A stretch of 64,000 nt of DNA from Chloroflexota bacterium (GCA_013388855.1 JACAEM010000034.1:186001-250000); one strand, 5' to 3'; positions 9,432-20,165 are shown, counted from the stretch's first letter. Numbers and translations: made by a program. The notes: generated by a model not told the origin, from the sequence alone.

Positions 9432-10540
9432 TTCGATTCCTCCGCGCGCCAGGCATAATTCTTCTGGATCCATTCGCCGAACGAGCCTCCGCTTGCCCGA
9501 TCCACCCAGTCGGGATTCGACAAATACCATTCGATGGTCCGTCGCAGACCCGCTTCGAACCCCACCTCAGCCCGCCAGCCCAACTCGCGCCGGATTCTAG
9601 TCGAATCAATCGCGTACCGCCGGTCGTGGCCCGGGCGGTCTGTCACAAAACGGATCAACTCCCTGTAACTCTTCAACCCCTGTTCGCGCAGCTGCGGGAT
9701 TTCCACGGGTGGGGCAATATCATCGAGAATGACACAGATCTGATTTACCACATCGATATTCTTCTGCTCGTTATTTCCGCCGATTGTGTATACATCGCCG
9801 GGTTGGCCCTTTTCAAAGGCAAGTTTCACCGCCTTGCAGTGATCCTCCACATACAGCCAGTCGCGGACGTTCATGCCATCGCCATAGACGGGTAAAGGCT
9901 TGCCCGATAGCGCGTTCATGATCATGAGCGGAATCATCTTCTCAGGGAATTGATACGGACCGTAATTATTCGAACAATTGGTGATGATCGTCGGCAACCC
10001 ATAGGTGTGATGAAAGGCGCGCACGAAGTGATCGCTGGACGCTTTTGAAGCGGAGTACGGTGAGTTCGGCGCGTAAGGCGTTTCTTCATTGAAATACCCC
10101 GTCTCGCCCAGCGAGCCGAACACCTCATCCGTGGAAACATGCAAGAAACGGAAGGAATGTTTCTTTTCATCAGATAGACCCTTCCAATACGCCCGCGCGG
10201 ACTCGAGCATGGTGTATGTTCCCACCACGTTCGTCTGCACGAAATCCTCCGCGTTGACGATGGAACGGTCCACGTGCGACTCCGCCGCCAGGTGAAAGAC
10301 CCCCACCGGTTGATATTTTGCAAACAGGGAGGAAACCAATTCGCGGTCGGTGATGCTCCCTTTCACAAACACATAATCAGGATGCCCCTCCAGGTCCACG
10401 AGAGACAGGGCATTGGCGGCATAGGTCAACGCGTCCAGATTGACCACACGGTAACCGCCGCTTTTCACCAATAAACGTACAAAATTCGTACCGATAAATC
10501 CGCTTCCACCAGTGACAATGACTGTCTGTTTTCCTGCCAT
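9428..10540 (-). CDS. rmlB: dTDP-glucose 4,6-dehydratase
   Basis: 370 residues. Extended short-chain dehydrogenase fold with [15 protein letters not shown] at residues 10-24, the catalytic Thr-Asp-Glu in [10 protein letters not shown] (137-139) and YSASK (Tyr162, Lys166). It converts dTDP-glucose to dTDP-4-keto-6-deoxyglucose. ATG 10540 is preferred over ATG 10546 because AAAGGA lies 5 nt before the former but abuts the latter. rmlA follows with a 4-bp overlap. The 129-bp spacer upstream contains a GC-rich hairpin and an AT-rich stretch that may hold a promoter. Confidence 0.93.
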   Translation of the reverse strand: MAGKQTVIVTGGSGFIGTNFVRLLVKSGGYRVVNLDALTYAANALSLVDLEGHPDYVFVKGSITDRELVSSLFAKYQPVGVFHLAAESHVDRSIVNAEDFVQTNVVGTYTMLESARAYWKGLSDEKKHSFRFLHVSTDEVFGSLGETGYFNEETPYAPNSPYSASKASSDHFVRAFHHTYGLPTIITNCSNNYGPYQFPEKMIPLMIMNALSGKPLPVYGDGMNVRDWLYVEDHCKAVKLAFEKGQPGDVYTIGGNNEQKNIDVVNQICVILDDIAPPVEIPQLREQGLKSYRELIRFVTDRPGHDRRYAIDSTRIRRELGWRAEVGFEAGLRRTIEWYLSNPDWVDRASGGSFGEWIQKNYAWRAEESK

Positions 10541-10592
10541 ATCCATCCTTTCGATAAAACGACGGGGCAAATCATATCATATTCGTTCAAGG

Positions 10593-10612
10593 GAGGCTGG
10601 TGCCGCAGCCTC
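10593..10612. terminator. Small GC-rich hairpin between GT4 gene and rmlB
   Basis: Arms GAGGCTG (10593-10599) and CAGCCTC (10606-10612) with a 6-nt loop. It lies downstream of the GT4 gene (stop 10670) and upstream of rmlB. The minus-strand sequence that follows is only mildly T-rich, so termination would be partial at best. Confidence 0.4.
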
Positions 10613-10669
10613 GCCAATGTTTACAAGATAGTTTAATCGCCGGGAGGTTACAGCCAAAAACAGCGGGTT

Positions 10670-11806
10670 TTATTTCGCCATCATTGCCGCTTTGGCAAAG
10701 ACTTTTTCATATTCATCCGCCACCCGATTGATATCAAAATTCGCAGACTTTTCAAGGCTGGACTTTCGGAAAGCAAGTAACTTCTCCCGATCCAACAACA
10801 ACTCCCGCAAATGGCTGACAAATTGATCGGTATTGCCCACTTCGACCATATAGCCATTTCTTCCATGGTCAATCAGATCTAGGAACCCACCGATTTTACT
10901 GGCGATGATGGCAAGCCCTCTGGAAAGCGCCTGGACTCCCACCACAGGTAATCCTTCCGAGAGCGACGGCATGAACAAAATATCGCTTTTTTCGAACCAG
11001 TCCAGAACCTGTTGCGGGTCGATCCAGCCGGTTAAGTGAAAACGACCCTCCAGCCCGCGCGAACTGATCTCCTTTTTGACATCGTCCATGAGTGGACCGT
11101 CGCCGATCATCACACATTCCCAGGGGAGGTCGCTCAACCCACCCAGAATGCGGACAATTTGCACGGGCGCTTTCTGCGCCATGAAACGCCCCGCGAATAC
11201 GATACGCGGCAAGGGGTTGACGCGGATACTTTCAGGACTTCGCGTCTCGAGGTCGACTCCGTTCGGAATCACTTTGATTTCCGTGCGGTAATGTTTCAGG
11301 GCAAGTCCGCGTGTGAATTCACTCACTGCGACAACCGCATCCGCATCCCGCCAGATGGGACGCGTAAACGGGAAGACAAAGCGGAACCATCCGCCGGTCT
11401 TTTCAGGAGTCCCGCCCGGTACGTCGCCGAGATGAGCGGTCAACACGTATGGAATTCGATGGAGTTTTGAAAGCATCCATGCCAGCGGACCGGCAGGTAC
11501 GGCAAAATGGACGTGGATCAAGTCGGGGTGGGAAGCGCGAATGAAACGGGAGCTCGCCCATAGTCCCGCGAGAACGTAGAGTCCCATCGAGAGGAAACTC
11601 GCCTTGAAGGGCTGGGTCCGCAAACAGGGAACCCGCGTGATGTGATAACCGTCCCGCCTCTCCTCACGCGTTAATCCCTTCAGGTGGGAGGTCAGCACCT
11701 CGATTTCATATCCGCGTCCGGCAAGGGTTTTGCAAATATGTTCTGCCGCGCGCCCGCCTCCGCCGCCGATCGGCGGGAATTCATGGTTTAGAACCAGAAT
11801 CCGCAT
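10670..11806 (-). CDS. GT4 family glycosyltransferase
   Basis: 378 residues with a GT-B fold. The N-terminal domain opens MRILVLNHEFPPIGGGGG; the C-terminal Glycos_transf_1 domain holds PRIVFAGRFMAQKAP and FMPSLSEGLPVVGVQALSRG. It should be a retaining cytosolic transferase using a nucleotide sugar to extend the lipid-linked repeat unit. The second glutamate of the family EX7E motif is replaced by glutamine (SEGLPVVGVQ), which occurs in some members. The start ATG 11806 overlaps the GT2 stop (TGATG); an in-frame GTG lies one codon upstream. Donor and acceptor are unknown. Confidence 0.85.
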   Translation of the reverse strand: MRILVLNHEFPPIGGGGGRAAEHICKTLAGRGYEIEVLTSHLKGLTREERRDGYHITRVPCLRTQPFKASFLSMGLYVLAGLWASSRFIRASHPDLIHVHFAVPAGPLAWMLSKLHRIPYVLTAHLGDVPGGTPEKTGGWFRFVFPFTRPIWRDADAVVAVSEFTRGLALKHYRTEIKVIPNGVDLETRSPESIRVNPLPRIVFAGRFMAQKAPVQIVRILGGLSDLPWECVMIGDGPLMDDVKKEISSRGLEGRFHLTGWIDPQQVLDWFEKSDILFMPSLSEGLPVVGVQALSRGLAIIASKIGGFLDLIDHGRNGYMVEVGNTDQFVSHLRELLLDREKLLAFRKSSLEKSANFDINRVADEYEKVFAKAAMMAK

Positions 11807-12759
11807 CACTCTCCGTCCATGTTGATCAGCTCACGGATCGTGTACGTCGGTTTCTGTTGTGATTCATGATAGGTGCGCGCGAGCAGTTCGGCAATAAGCC
11901 CCATGAGAATGGATTGGAAGCCCATGATGACGAACATGACACCGACCATCAGCAGAGGCGATGTGGAGGCAGGGACATTGAAAAATGTCCGGCGAATGAA
12001 CAGGTAAAACAGGTCCAGCCCGCCCAGGAGCATCAGCACCGCGCCCGAGCCGCCAAAAAGATGAATGGGTTTATTGGAATAGCTGAGCAGGAATTTGACG
12101 GTGAAGAGATCGAGGACGACCTTCACGGTTCTTTCCAAGCCGTATTTTGCCACACCGAATTTGCGCGGGTGGTGGCGGACAGGGAGTTCCGTGATCCGCG
12201 CCCCGACCGAATGAGCAAACACAGGGATGAAGCGGTGCATCTCGCCATATAAACGGAACCCTTCGAGGGCGGCGCGGCGATAGGCTTTGAGCGTGCATCC
12301 GTAATCGTGCAGATGGACGCCGGTCACCCACGAGATCAGCCCATTCGCCAGATTGGACGGGATGGTGCGCGTGAGGCGGTTATCCTTGCGATCCTTGCGC
12401 CAGCCGCTGACGAGGTCATAGCCTTCGTCCAGTTTTGCCAGCAGCAGCGGGATGTCCGCCGGGTCATTTTGCATGTCGGCATCCATCAAGATGATGGTTT
12501 CTCCCTGCACGTGATCGATCCCCGCGGCGATGGCGGCGGTCTGCCCAAAATTACGGCGGAAGGAGATCACCCGCACGTGTTCCGCATCCTGTTGGGCGAG
12601 CGACTTGAGGACATCCATGCTTTTATCGCGACTGCCATCGTCGACGAAGATAACCTCCCAGGATCGCGCCAGGGGGGTCATCGCGGCATAAATGGCGTTC
12701 ATCAAAAGGGGGAGGTTTTCCTCCTCATTGTAAATAGGGATGACTAATGAAAGTTCCAT
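11806..12759 (-). CDS. GT2 polyprenyl-phosphate glycosyltransferase (ArnC/GtrB/DPM1-like)
   Basis: 317 residues. The GT-A domain starts SLVIPIYNEEENLPLL, with FVDDGSRDKS and the metal-binding LMDADMQNDP. Two C-terminal transmembrane helices (about residues 232-255 and 265-290) give the topology of bactoprenol-phosphate glucosyl- and dolichol-phosphate mannosyl-transferase-like proteins. These transfer a sugar from UDP- or GDP-sugar onto polyprenyl phosphate, providing a lipid-linked donor usable outside the membrane. The next upstream gene (12781-15063) is a large GT39-type membrane protein, the kind of enzyme that uses such donors, so the two are probably functional partners. Confidence 0.87.
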   Translation of the reverse strand: MELSLVIPIYNEEENLPLLMNAIYAAMTPLARSWEVIFVDDGSRDKSMDVLKSLAQQDAEHVRVISFRRNFGQTAAIAAGIDHVQGETIILMDADMQNDPADIPLLLAKLDEGYDLVSGWRKDRKDNRLTRTIPSNLANGLISWVTGVHLHDYGCTLKAYRRAALEGFRLYGEMHRFIPVFAHSVGARITELPVRHHPRKFGVAKYGLERTVKVVLDLFTVKFLLSYSNKPIHLFGGSGAVLMLLGGLDLFYLFIRRTFFNVPASTSPLLMVGVMFVIMGFQSILMGLIAELLARTYHESQQKPTYTIRELINMDGE

Positions 12760-12780
12760 AGTTTCCTTGTTTTTGCTTTG

Positions 12781-15063
12781 TTATCTTGCCCGCCAGCGCC
12801 AGACGTGTTCGCCGTCGAACAGCCCGACATATTCTATTCTATCATTCTCCTGAAAGGCTTTTTCCGGCGAAAAGACCGCCCGCTCGATCCGGACATTGTC
12901 GATGATGATCCATCCGGATTCATATTGATCGACGATGGAAAGTATATCGGCTTCCGTTGTCTGGACTTGAAAATCATACATCGCCTGAAAGACCGGTTCG
13001 TCCATCCATTCCACGTACCTGCCATATATGCGGGAGGAAATTAATACGTCCTGCTCATCTGCATTGGAAAGCATAAAGGCATGGAGATGGCTGAGGTCGT
13101 CGTGGTATTCCTGCGTAATGGGCATCGAGGGGTCACGGGAGGTCATGGGCAGGAGGGAATACCGGAAGTTAAAGGAAAGTCCAATCAGAATGATTAGTAC
13201 CAGGGCCCGGTTGCGATGATTTTTCAGGAGCGGCAAAGTTTGAAGAAATACCCAGATCAAATAACCACCGACCGCCATTAAAATGATATACCACAGTTGG
13301 GTGGTGCTGACATGCCGGGGGGCAAAGAACCTGTTCGAGGAGAAGACGAAGAAACCCAGAAAACCGGCATAGAGTATCAACAGAAAGGCAGGAACAAGGT
13401 TCGTGCGCCATGTCAGGAAGGCAAATATCATTGCTCCGAACAATCCCACCAGCGGAATGATCGAGGCGCGGTCAAAATACCACTGCTGGGCTGAATTCAG
13501 GAAAAAATAATCGAGCGGAGCCAGATTCACCGTCAAGTGCATCGAAAACCGTTCGTGCCAGAAGTAGGCGCTCACAAGAGCTGCACCCGCCATCAGGAGT
13601 ATCACAGGCAAATTCTTCCTGTGCCGAAAATCCACTTTCAGAAGGAGAAAGAGTCCGAGAACGGCGTAGGCGATCAGGATCAGTTTGAAAGTCGACAAGG
13701 GATCGGCCAAGAGGGCATACAGCGGAGGGAGCGCGAGACCCAGAAGCAACAGAAACCGTTTCGGCTGCAGGATGATCTTCCAGTCCCTGTCAATGCGAAA
13801 GCCGCGGGGAATTTCATCCAATAGCAGGATCATCCCGTAGACGATCCAAAAAAAATAAAAGGGATGATAGGCATACTCGCGCACAACCCGCGAGATCGCG
13901 ATGACCCACGGGCTTGTGGCAAATAACACAACAGACAGGACCGCAATGGGTCGGTTGATTCTCCTGGCGACCAGATACAAGGGAATGACCGCCAACACGT
14001 TAAACACCACGCCCAATAATCGCGCCGCCGACAGTTCATAACCGAAGACTCTGAACATGAAAGAGACCGGCAATGTCACCAGCCACATGCTGCGCTGGTA
14101 CACATCGTGAATGGACGCGCCCTGGGTGATCTGTTTGGCGGCGTTAATATGGGAATACTCCTCCACACTCGGAAACAGATTCCCCAAACCGGGGAGCCGC
14201 AAAGCAAACGCGAGAATCATCAGGGCAAAAATGATTGCCCATTCATATTGAGCAACCTGCCGCGGGGTCAGGGAAAAACTTCGCTGTATCGATTGAAGCA
14301 TTTCCACCCGCATCTGCCATCCAAGAATGCACAGGGGCAGCGATAGCAGCGCACAATTCAATATTCCCAATAGGAGTATCCAGCCTTGTGACGCATAAAA
14401 TGGGATCTCGAATGTATGCTCGTAGGTATTTTTTTTCCTGGGAAATTGCAGAGTCTCCCCCTGCCCATCCCACGATATGACTGCATTTCCGTCCTGCATC
14501 GGGGTTTCAAAGACGATCTGAACCTTCTCGCCCGTTTTCCCCACCCAGCGGAGGTGGTTATTCGAAGGATTCGTCAAGACCAGTCGATCCTTCTCCAAAC
14601 TCCAGCCTTCATAATCGATGGCAGTGTAGGAAACATCCCCCAGAGACGTGGTGACCCAGGAAATGGACACCGCGTCCGCACCCGCCCTGGCTGGAATCGA
14701 AATCTCGAGCGTATGCTTTGGCAGGAACAGGCTGAAGTATCGGGCGTTTTTTTGCCATTGAGTTGTTGCTGTAAAAAACAGGAACGCGCCCATCAGAAGG
14801 CTTATCCCCGCCAGCCCGGCTTTTTGCAGGCAGGATAAATCGATAATGGCTTTCTCCACCCAATGGAACAACAGGATATACCCAATCATCCCGATCAATC
14901 CCGCCAGAAGGGTGGAAAACAACAACGATTTGCTGTCAATAGGGAAAAAATCGATCAGTCGGTATCCATGAAGAAAAATCCCAAAACTGGCACCTGAAAG
15001 GATCGCAGGCAAAAAAAACCTGGCAAATTCGACCTTCCACATTGACAAGAAGCCGCGCCTCAT
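12781..15063 (-). CDS. Large membrane glycosyltransferase, GT39/ArnT-like (GT-C fold)
   Basis: 760 residues with many hydrophobic helices. Residues 1-250 contain three or four membrane segments and a long soluble insert. From about residue 270 the protein looks like the PMT_2/ArnT family: a membrane helix, then an acidic external loop (LFPSVEEYSHINAAKQ), VTLPVSFMFRVFGYELSAARLLG and further helices. GT39-type enzymes transfer sugars from polyprenyl phosphate to glycans or proteins outside the membrane. The start is ATG 15063; an internal ATG lies at 15042. The GT2 gene follows after 21 nt. Acceptor unknown; the extended N-terminal part is unlike classical ArnT. Confidence 0.75.
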   Translation of the reverse strand: MRRGFLSMWKVEFARFFLPAILSGASFGIFLHGYRLIDFFPIDSKSLLFSTLLAGLIGMIGYILLFHWVEKAIIDLSCLQKAGLAGISLLMGAFLFFTATTQWQKNARYFSLFLPKHTLEISIPARAGADAVSISWVTTSLGDVSYTAIDYEGWSLEKDRLVLTNPSNNHLRWVGKTGEKVQIVFETPMQDGNAVISWDGQGETLQFPRKKNTYEHTFEIPFYASQGWILLLGILNCALLSLPLCILGWQMRVEMLQSIQRSFSLTPRQVAQYEWAIIFALMILAFALRLPGLGNLFPSVEEYSHINAAKQITQGASIHDVYQRSMWLVTLPVSFMFRVFGYELSAARLLGVVFNVLAVIPLYLVARRINRPIAVLSVVLFATSPWVIAISRVVREYAYHPFYFFWIVYGMILLLDEIPRGFRIDRDWKIILQPKRFLLLLGLALPPLYALLADPLSTFKLILIAYAVLGLFLLLKVDFRHRKNLPVILLMAGAALVSAYFWHERFSMHLTVNLAPLDYFFLNSAQQWYFDRASIIPLVGLFGAMIFAFLTWRTNLVPAFLLILYAGFLGFFVFSSNRFFAPRHVSTTQLWYIILMAVGGYLIWVFLQTLPLLKNHRNRALVLIILIGLSFNFRYSLLPMTSRDPSMPITQEYHDDLSHLHAFMLSNADEQDVLISSRIYGRYVEWMDEPVFQAMYDFQVQTTEADILSIVDQYESGWIIIDNVRIERAVFSPEKAFQENDRIEYVGLFDGEHVWRWRAR

Positions 15064-15119
15064 TGATTTTTCCGTTTACAACGGCATTCTCGCAGGAAAG
15101 GATGCCGGGAACATACAAT

Positions 15120-16100
<981 letters not shown>

Positions 16101-16111
16101 TCAACGGCTGA

Positions 16112-16139
16112 ATTATAAACTCACATCCGGCACTGTCAA
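16112..16139 (-). promoter_or_regulatory. Consensus sigma-70-type promoter of gmd
   Basis: On the minus strand TTGACA (16134-16139) and TATAAT (16112-16117) are separated by 16 nt; the -10 box lies 32 nt before the gmd start codon, which has its own AAGGAG. The -35 box overlaps the stop codon of the preceding membrane-protein gene. Both hexamers are perfect consensus. Confidence 0.8.
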
Positions 16140-17707
16140 GCGCGCCGTTTATCCAACCACCAGCCGACACCCAGAATCAAACCCCAGACGCCGACAATCA
16201 AAGCGACCATACCCCCGAACGGCAGTTTGATACCCCAACCGAGGTAACGGCTTCCGTACCATTGCGTGAAGATGAGCAGGAAGACTGCTTCACAAGCCAG
16301 CGCGCGTGAGAACCAGGCATTGCGCGTCTCTCGCCACCACACCCAGATGTACCCTCCCATCAACGCCTGCCACATGAACAGAAGGGCGCGATACCGGGGA
16401 TTATCCCAGTCATCGCCCCCGCCCCGTAACGCGGCGAGCAGGATCCAGGTCCAGGAGAGAAGCGAAATCCACATCCAAAGCGACCGCCTCTTTTCCAAGC
16501 CGGAAGCTGATCCCACGATGAAAGAAACCGCCAGCATCGGAAGCAGCGCGTACCAGCCCAGTGACCGCAGGATGCCGATCACCTTCCAGATTAGTACCGT
16601 CGGTGCGACCACCGTAGCAGGCAGGACTGGTCGAAGCACACCATAAACCGTCACGAACGGAAGACGGATCCACGCCGGGCCCTCGTCGAAAATTTTCTGC
16701 ACCCAGCCGGATTCGCGCTCCAGTTGATACGCGTCCCATTTGACCGCCGACTTGAACCAGTCATTGATCACATGCAGCGGCGAGGTCGCATTGAATTCAC
16801 CTGAGCGATTGAGCGATGCCGAAAGGAAGAATAATCCGGCGGCAAAAACGATGCCAAAGACCAGCGCCGTCTTCCACGAAATCCTGACGCGTTCATTGTC
16901 AAAGAACATCCAGCCTGCAAAGATGACCAGTGTAAACAGCGCAACGGAAGGGGAAACCAAAATCATGCCAAGCAGCCCAATACTGAGCCATACCCATGCA
17001 TTGCGATTTCGTCCAGCGTCGGAAAACCAACTTGTAAATCCCCAGAACGCCAGTGCACTGAATGTCATCATGTATGGCTCGCGCATGGCGGAGCCGCCCA
17101 GCAGAATGCTTTCGGGATACAACGCGAAGATCCATGCAGAAGCCCAGGCAACCTTTTCGCCAAATGTTTGTGCGACCGCCTTCCAAAGAAAGGGCACACC
17201 CAGCGCGGCGACCAGCGCAGAGAGCAAGACCAGCAGCAACGGGCGGTGCGCGTCCGGCGAGAGATAACGGTAGACCAGCGCGCTGAACGCTAGTAGACCG
17301 CCATACTGGTCGTAGGCAAACTTCCGGCTGAACGCGTCAAGGATCGGGCGGTCGGAATTTGCCAGGTCCCACGCCTGCGCGTCGCGGCGGTGTGCGTCGG
17401 TGAAGACGAACCCGGCGCGGTCATCCGCGTCGTCATGACCATACACAGGCAGGATCAAGTATGTGGCAACACCGCCCGCGAAACGAAAAATGAATGCCAG
17501 CCCGACGATCAAAGCGAGTGTTTTTTCAGGGGAGGCCCAGCGCGCCGCGGCAACCAATGTAGATAACCCGCCAATCAACAAAGCGGAAAATCCCATCCAG
17601 CCGATCCACCATGCCCCTTCCTGAATCGAAGCAAGCCCCGCTCCCAACAACAAGGAAATAGGGATGCTCCACAACAAATCTTTCGGGAAAAGATATTTCG
17701 CTTTCAT
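16136..17707 (-). CDS. Polytopic membrane protein, GT-C glycosyltransferase-like
   Basis: 523 residues, about a dozen predicted membrane helices. An external loop after the second or third helix carries paired acidic residues (YGHDDADDRAGFV), as at the active site of GT-C glycosyltransferases, and helix patterns such as LPVYGHDD...LLVLLSALVAALGVPFLW fit the same class. No specific family signature was recognised; a polymerase-like role is also possible, given its place among glycan genes. The ATG at 17707 overlaps the upstream GT4 stop by 4 bp (ATGA). Membrane location is certain; enzymatic function is inferred. Confidence 0.6.
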   Translation of the reverse strand: MKAKYLFPKDLLWSIPISLLLGAGLASIQEGAWWIGWMGFSALLIGGLSTLVAAARWASPEKTLALIVGLAFIFRFAGGVATYLILPVYGHDDADDRAGFVFTDAHRRDAQAWDLANSDRPILDAFSRKFAYDQYGGLLAFSALVYRYLSPDAHRPLLLVLLSALVAALGVPFLWKAVAQTFGEKVAWASAWIFALYPESILLGGSAMREPYMMTFSALAFWGFTSWFSDAGRNRNAWVWLSIGLLGMILVSPSVALFTLVIFAGWMFFDNERVRISWKTALVFGIVFAAGLFFLSASLNRSGEFNATSPLHVINDWFKSAVKWDAYQLERESGWVQKIFDEGPAWIRLPFVTVYGVLRPVLPATVVAPTVLIWKVIGILRSLGWYALLPMLAVSFIVGSASGLEKRRSLWMWISLLSWTWILLAALRGGGDDWDNPRYRALLFMWQALMGGYIWVWWRETRNAWFSRALACEAVFLLIFTQWYGSRYLGWGIKLPFGGMVALIVGVWGLILGVGWWLDKRRA

Positions 17708-18831
17708 TTCAGTCCGTTCATGATTTTTCGGGCACGTTCTTCCCAGGTATAACGTTCCACATCCCGGCGGGCTTGTGTACCCAATTTCACGCGTCGCTTC
17801 TCATCCAGCAATAGCGACTCGATGGCAGACTTCCACGCGCCCACGTTCCCCGGCTCGCAAAAGACCGCGCTGCGCTCGTGCAGTACCTCGCGGATCACAG
17901 GCAGGTCCGCGCTGACAATGGCGCGCCCCGAAGCCATGTACTCGAACATCTTCATCGGGTTGATGACTTCGGCAATATCCTGTCCGCTGCTCGCCGCAAT
18001 GGAGCGACCATACGGCATCAACAACACATCCGCCGCGGCTTGATAGAGCGGGATGCGCTCGTGCTCTACAAACCCGGTCATTATTACATTTTTCACACCC
18101 ACCGTCTCCAACCGCTTTTGCCAGTATGAGACCAATTCCGGCGTGCCGCCCACCCACAGGAAATTCACGCCAGGCATTTGCCGCGCCAGTTCGAAGAGCA
18201 GGTCGGCGCCGCGCCCGGGATAGATGTGACCTGTGAACCCGATGGTCAATCGATTCTTCAACATGAGCCTGCGGCGTGCCGTGGGTGGATCGGGGAAGTT
18301 TTCGTACCGTTCCAGTTCCACACCGTTTGGAGCGACGACCACCGCATCCTCTTCGAAGCCAAAGCCTGCGGACCGTTCGAGAGCTTTTTTCAACGCCCGG
18401 GTCGTGACCGTCATCCGCTTCTGCCCGCGCGCCTTCCAAAACCGACGCAGCCACCACGCGCCCATGCGTCCGCTCACGTCCGCGTGCATCTCGACAACGG
18501 CTGGATACCCCCTCCACAGCGCGACCACAGCCGATTGTGGAAGCCACGTGTAGATCAAATCGGCATCATACCTCTCGGCGGCGCGCTGGGCATGGAAGAG
18601 GAAGTCGAAGCGTTTGAGTTGCCGAATGGACGGGAGCCATTCCAGGCTTGGGACGATGCGGAGTCCGTAATGTCTGGCGAGTTCCTCGTTGGGGACTGGC
18701 TTCGCCTCCCGCGGCGCAAAGATGCGAACATCGTGTCCCGTCTGCACTAATGCCTGACAGACTTTCATCGCTTGAATGGAATTGGCGGTGAGGGAGGGAA
18801 TCCGCGAATTGGTGATGACTGCAATTTTCAT
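17704..18831 (-). CDS. GT4 family glycosyltransferase
   Basis: 375 residues, GT-B fold. The N-terminal domain has MKIAVITNSRIPSLTANSIQ and PAVVEMHADVSGRMG; the C-terminal domain has VVVAPNGVELERY, IGFTGHIYPGRGADLL, LLMPYG and NPMKMFEYMASGRAIVSADLPVI. The conserved KMFEYMASG segment is the nucleotide-sugar binding region of this group. It probably adds one residue to the lipid-linked repeat unit. It is coupled to both neighbours by 4-bp overlaps (ATGA at 18828-18831 and 17704-17707). Confidence 0.85.
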   Translation of the reverse strand: MKIAVITNSRIPSLTANSIQAMKVCQALVQTGHDVRIFAPREAKPVPNEELARHYGLRIVPSLEWLPSIRQLKRFDFLFHAQRAAERYDADLIYTWLPQSAVVALWRGYPAVVEMHADVSGRMGAWWLRRFWKARGQKRMTVTTRALKKALERSAGFGFEEDAVVVAPNGVELERYENFPDPPTARRRLMLKNRLTIGFTGHIYPGRGADLLFELARQMPGVNFLWVGGTPELVSYWQKRLETVGVKNVIMTGFVEHERIPLYQAAADVLLMPYGRSIAASSGQDIAEVINPMKMFEYMASGRAIVSADLPVIREVLHERSAVFCEPGNVGAWKSAIESLLLDEKRRVKLGTQARRDVERYTWEERARKIMNGLK

Positions 18832-20165
18832 GAATGGGCTTCTTGATGATGAATTTCACGCGCGCCGCGCCATGCCATGACACCGACCGAGGCGATGTAA
18901 TAGAACGAGAGCAACGCGCCCGCCGCGACGATTCCGTAACGCGGCACGAGCAGGAATGCCAGCGCGATTTTGATGAGTCCCACGATCAACGTCACGCGAA
19001 CCGGGAAGGTGGGTAATCCCATCGAAAGCAATAATGGGCGATTCCAGAATAACGTGTAATTGAACGCCAACCCCACCAGCAGCGCCATCATGGCAGGGTA
19101 GGCGGGCAGATATTCCTCGCCGCTATAGAACAGGATGACCCAATGCCCCAACAAGACCAGACCGAGCGCCAGCGCCAGGTTGTATAGAAAGGAAAACGTT
19201 GTAATCTTGCGCAGGAACTCCTTGAGACGCGTCCAGGCTTGTTGGGCGGCAAGACGGTTGATCTCGGGAAAGCTGGCTGCAATGAGCGGGTCTGCGGGAA
19301 TATGCAGAAAACTGACAATCGTATATGCCACCCGATAATAGCCCGCCGCCTCATTGGAAAGGAAGAGTCCGACCCACAGGATTTCGCTTTCCCGAAAGAT
19401 TTTGATGATGGTCGCGCTGACGTTGGAACTGACCGCGAACCGCATCAATTCGCGCGTGGAGGTCAGCGTCGAGAGCGGTTCCTTCCACCAACCGCCGCCG
19501 AGCACACGCTGAAGTTGTATCTGCGCGACCAGAAACATACCCAGCCCCAGGATGGTCTTGCTCAGCAGATAGGCATACAGGACGGTGACCAAATTCCCGT
19601 TCCAGATCGAGGCGGCAACAATGATGAAGGTCGTGATGATACTTTGGATGAGATTGATCGTGCCCTGCAATTTGATCCGGTTTGTCACCTGTAAGATGCC
19701 GGTGGATGTCTCGTAATTGAAATTGGCAAGCAGACCGACCGCAAAGACCGTGAACATCCATGGGGCGGCGGGAGGACCGGAGAAATTCCGGGCCGCCCAG
19801 CCTGCTGTCAGCGCGACGATGAGGAACGCCAGCACCGAGACCAGCATCTCGGTCAAGCCTGCGGTCTTGACCAGGGCGGAGGCTTTCTTTTTCTCGCCTT
19901 TCTCCAGATATTCCCCGCCATAGCGCACCACGATTTCGCTCATGCGGAACGAGAGAATGCTGTTCACCGTCGAGGCATAGCCCATCACAATGCCGATCAA
20001 GCCGTAACCGTCCGGTCCGAGCAGGCGTGTGGCAAATATGCCCTGCACAAAGCTCAACACAACACTGAGCGTGTTACTGCTGAAAAGATGCAAACTGCTG
20101 TTGAGAACGCGCCGGAAGAGTTGGTCTTCGCGCAGGGCGGTAGAGATCTTTTGAAAGACCGACAT
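18828..20165 (-). CDS. Polysaccharide biosynthesis flippase (Wzx/MATE-like)
   Basis: 445 residues from ATG 20165, with 12-14 hydrophobic helices. Signature stretches are LFSSNTLSVVLSFVQGIFATRLLGPDGYG near the N-terminus and NVSATIIKIFRESEILWVG in the middle. Such proteins flip undecaprenyl-linked oligosaccharides to the outer leaflet. The frame is open to an ATG at 20222, giving 464 residues; 20165 is preferred because the protein then starts at the conserved amphipathic leader, although no Shine-Dalgarno sequence precedes either. The gene ends in a 4-bp overlap with the GT4 gene. Confidence 0.85.
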   Translation of the reverse strand: MSVFQKISTALREDQLFRRVLNSSLHLFSSNTLSVVLSFVQGIFATRLLGPDGYGLIGIVMGYASTVNSILSFRMSEIVVRYGGEYLEKGEKKKASALVKTAGLTEMLVSVLAFLIVALTAGWAARNFSGPPAAPWMFTVFAVGLLANFNYETSTGILQVTNRIKLQGTINLIQSIITTFIIVAASIWNGNLVTVLYAYLLSKTILGLGMFLVAQIQLQRVLGGGWWKEPLSTLTSTRELMRFAVSSNVSATIIKIFRESEILWVGLFLSNEAAGYYRVAYTIVSFLHIPADPLIAASFPEINRLAAQQAWTRLKEFLRKITTFSFLYNLALALGLVLLGHWVILFYSGEEYLPAYPAMMALLVGLAFNYTLFWNRPLLLSMGLPTFPVRVTLIVGLIKIALAFLLVPRYGIVAAGALLSFYYIASVGVMAWRGAREIHHQEAHS

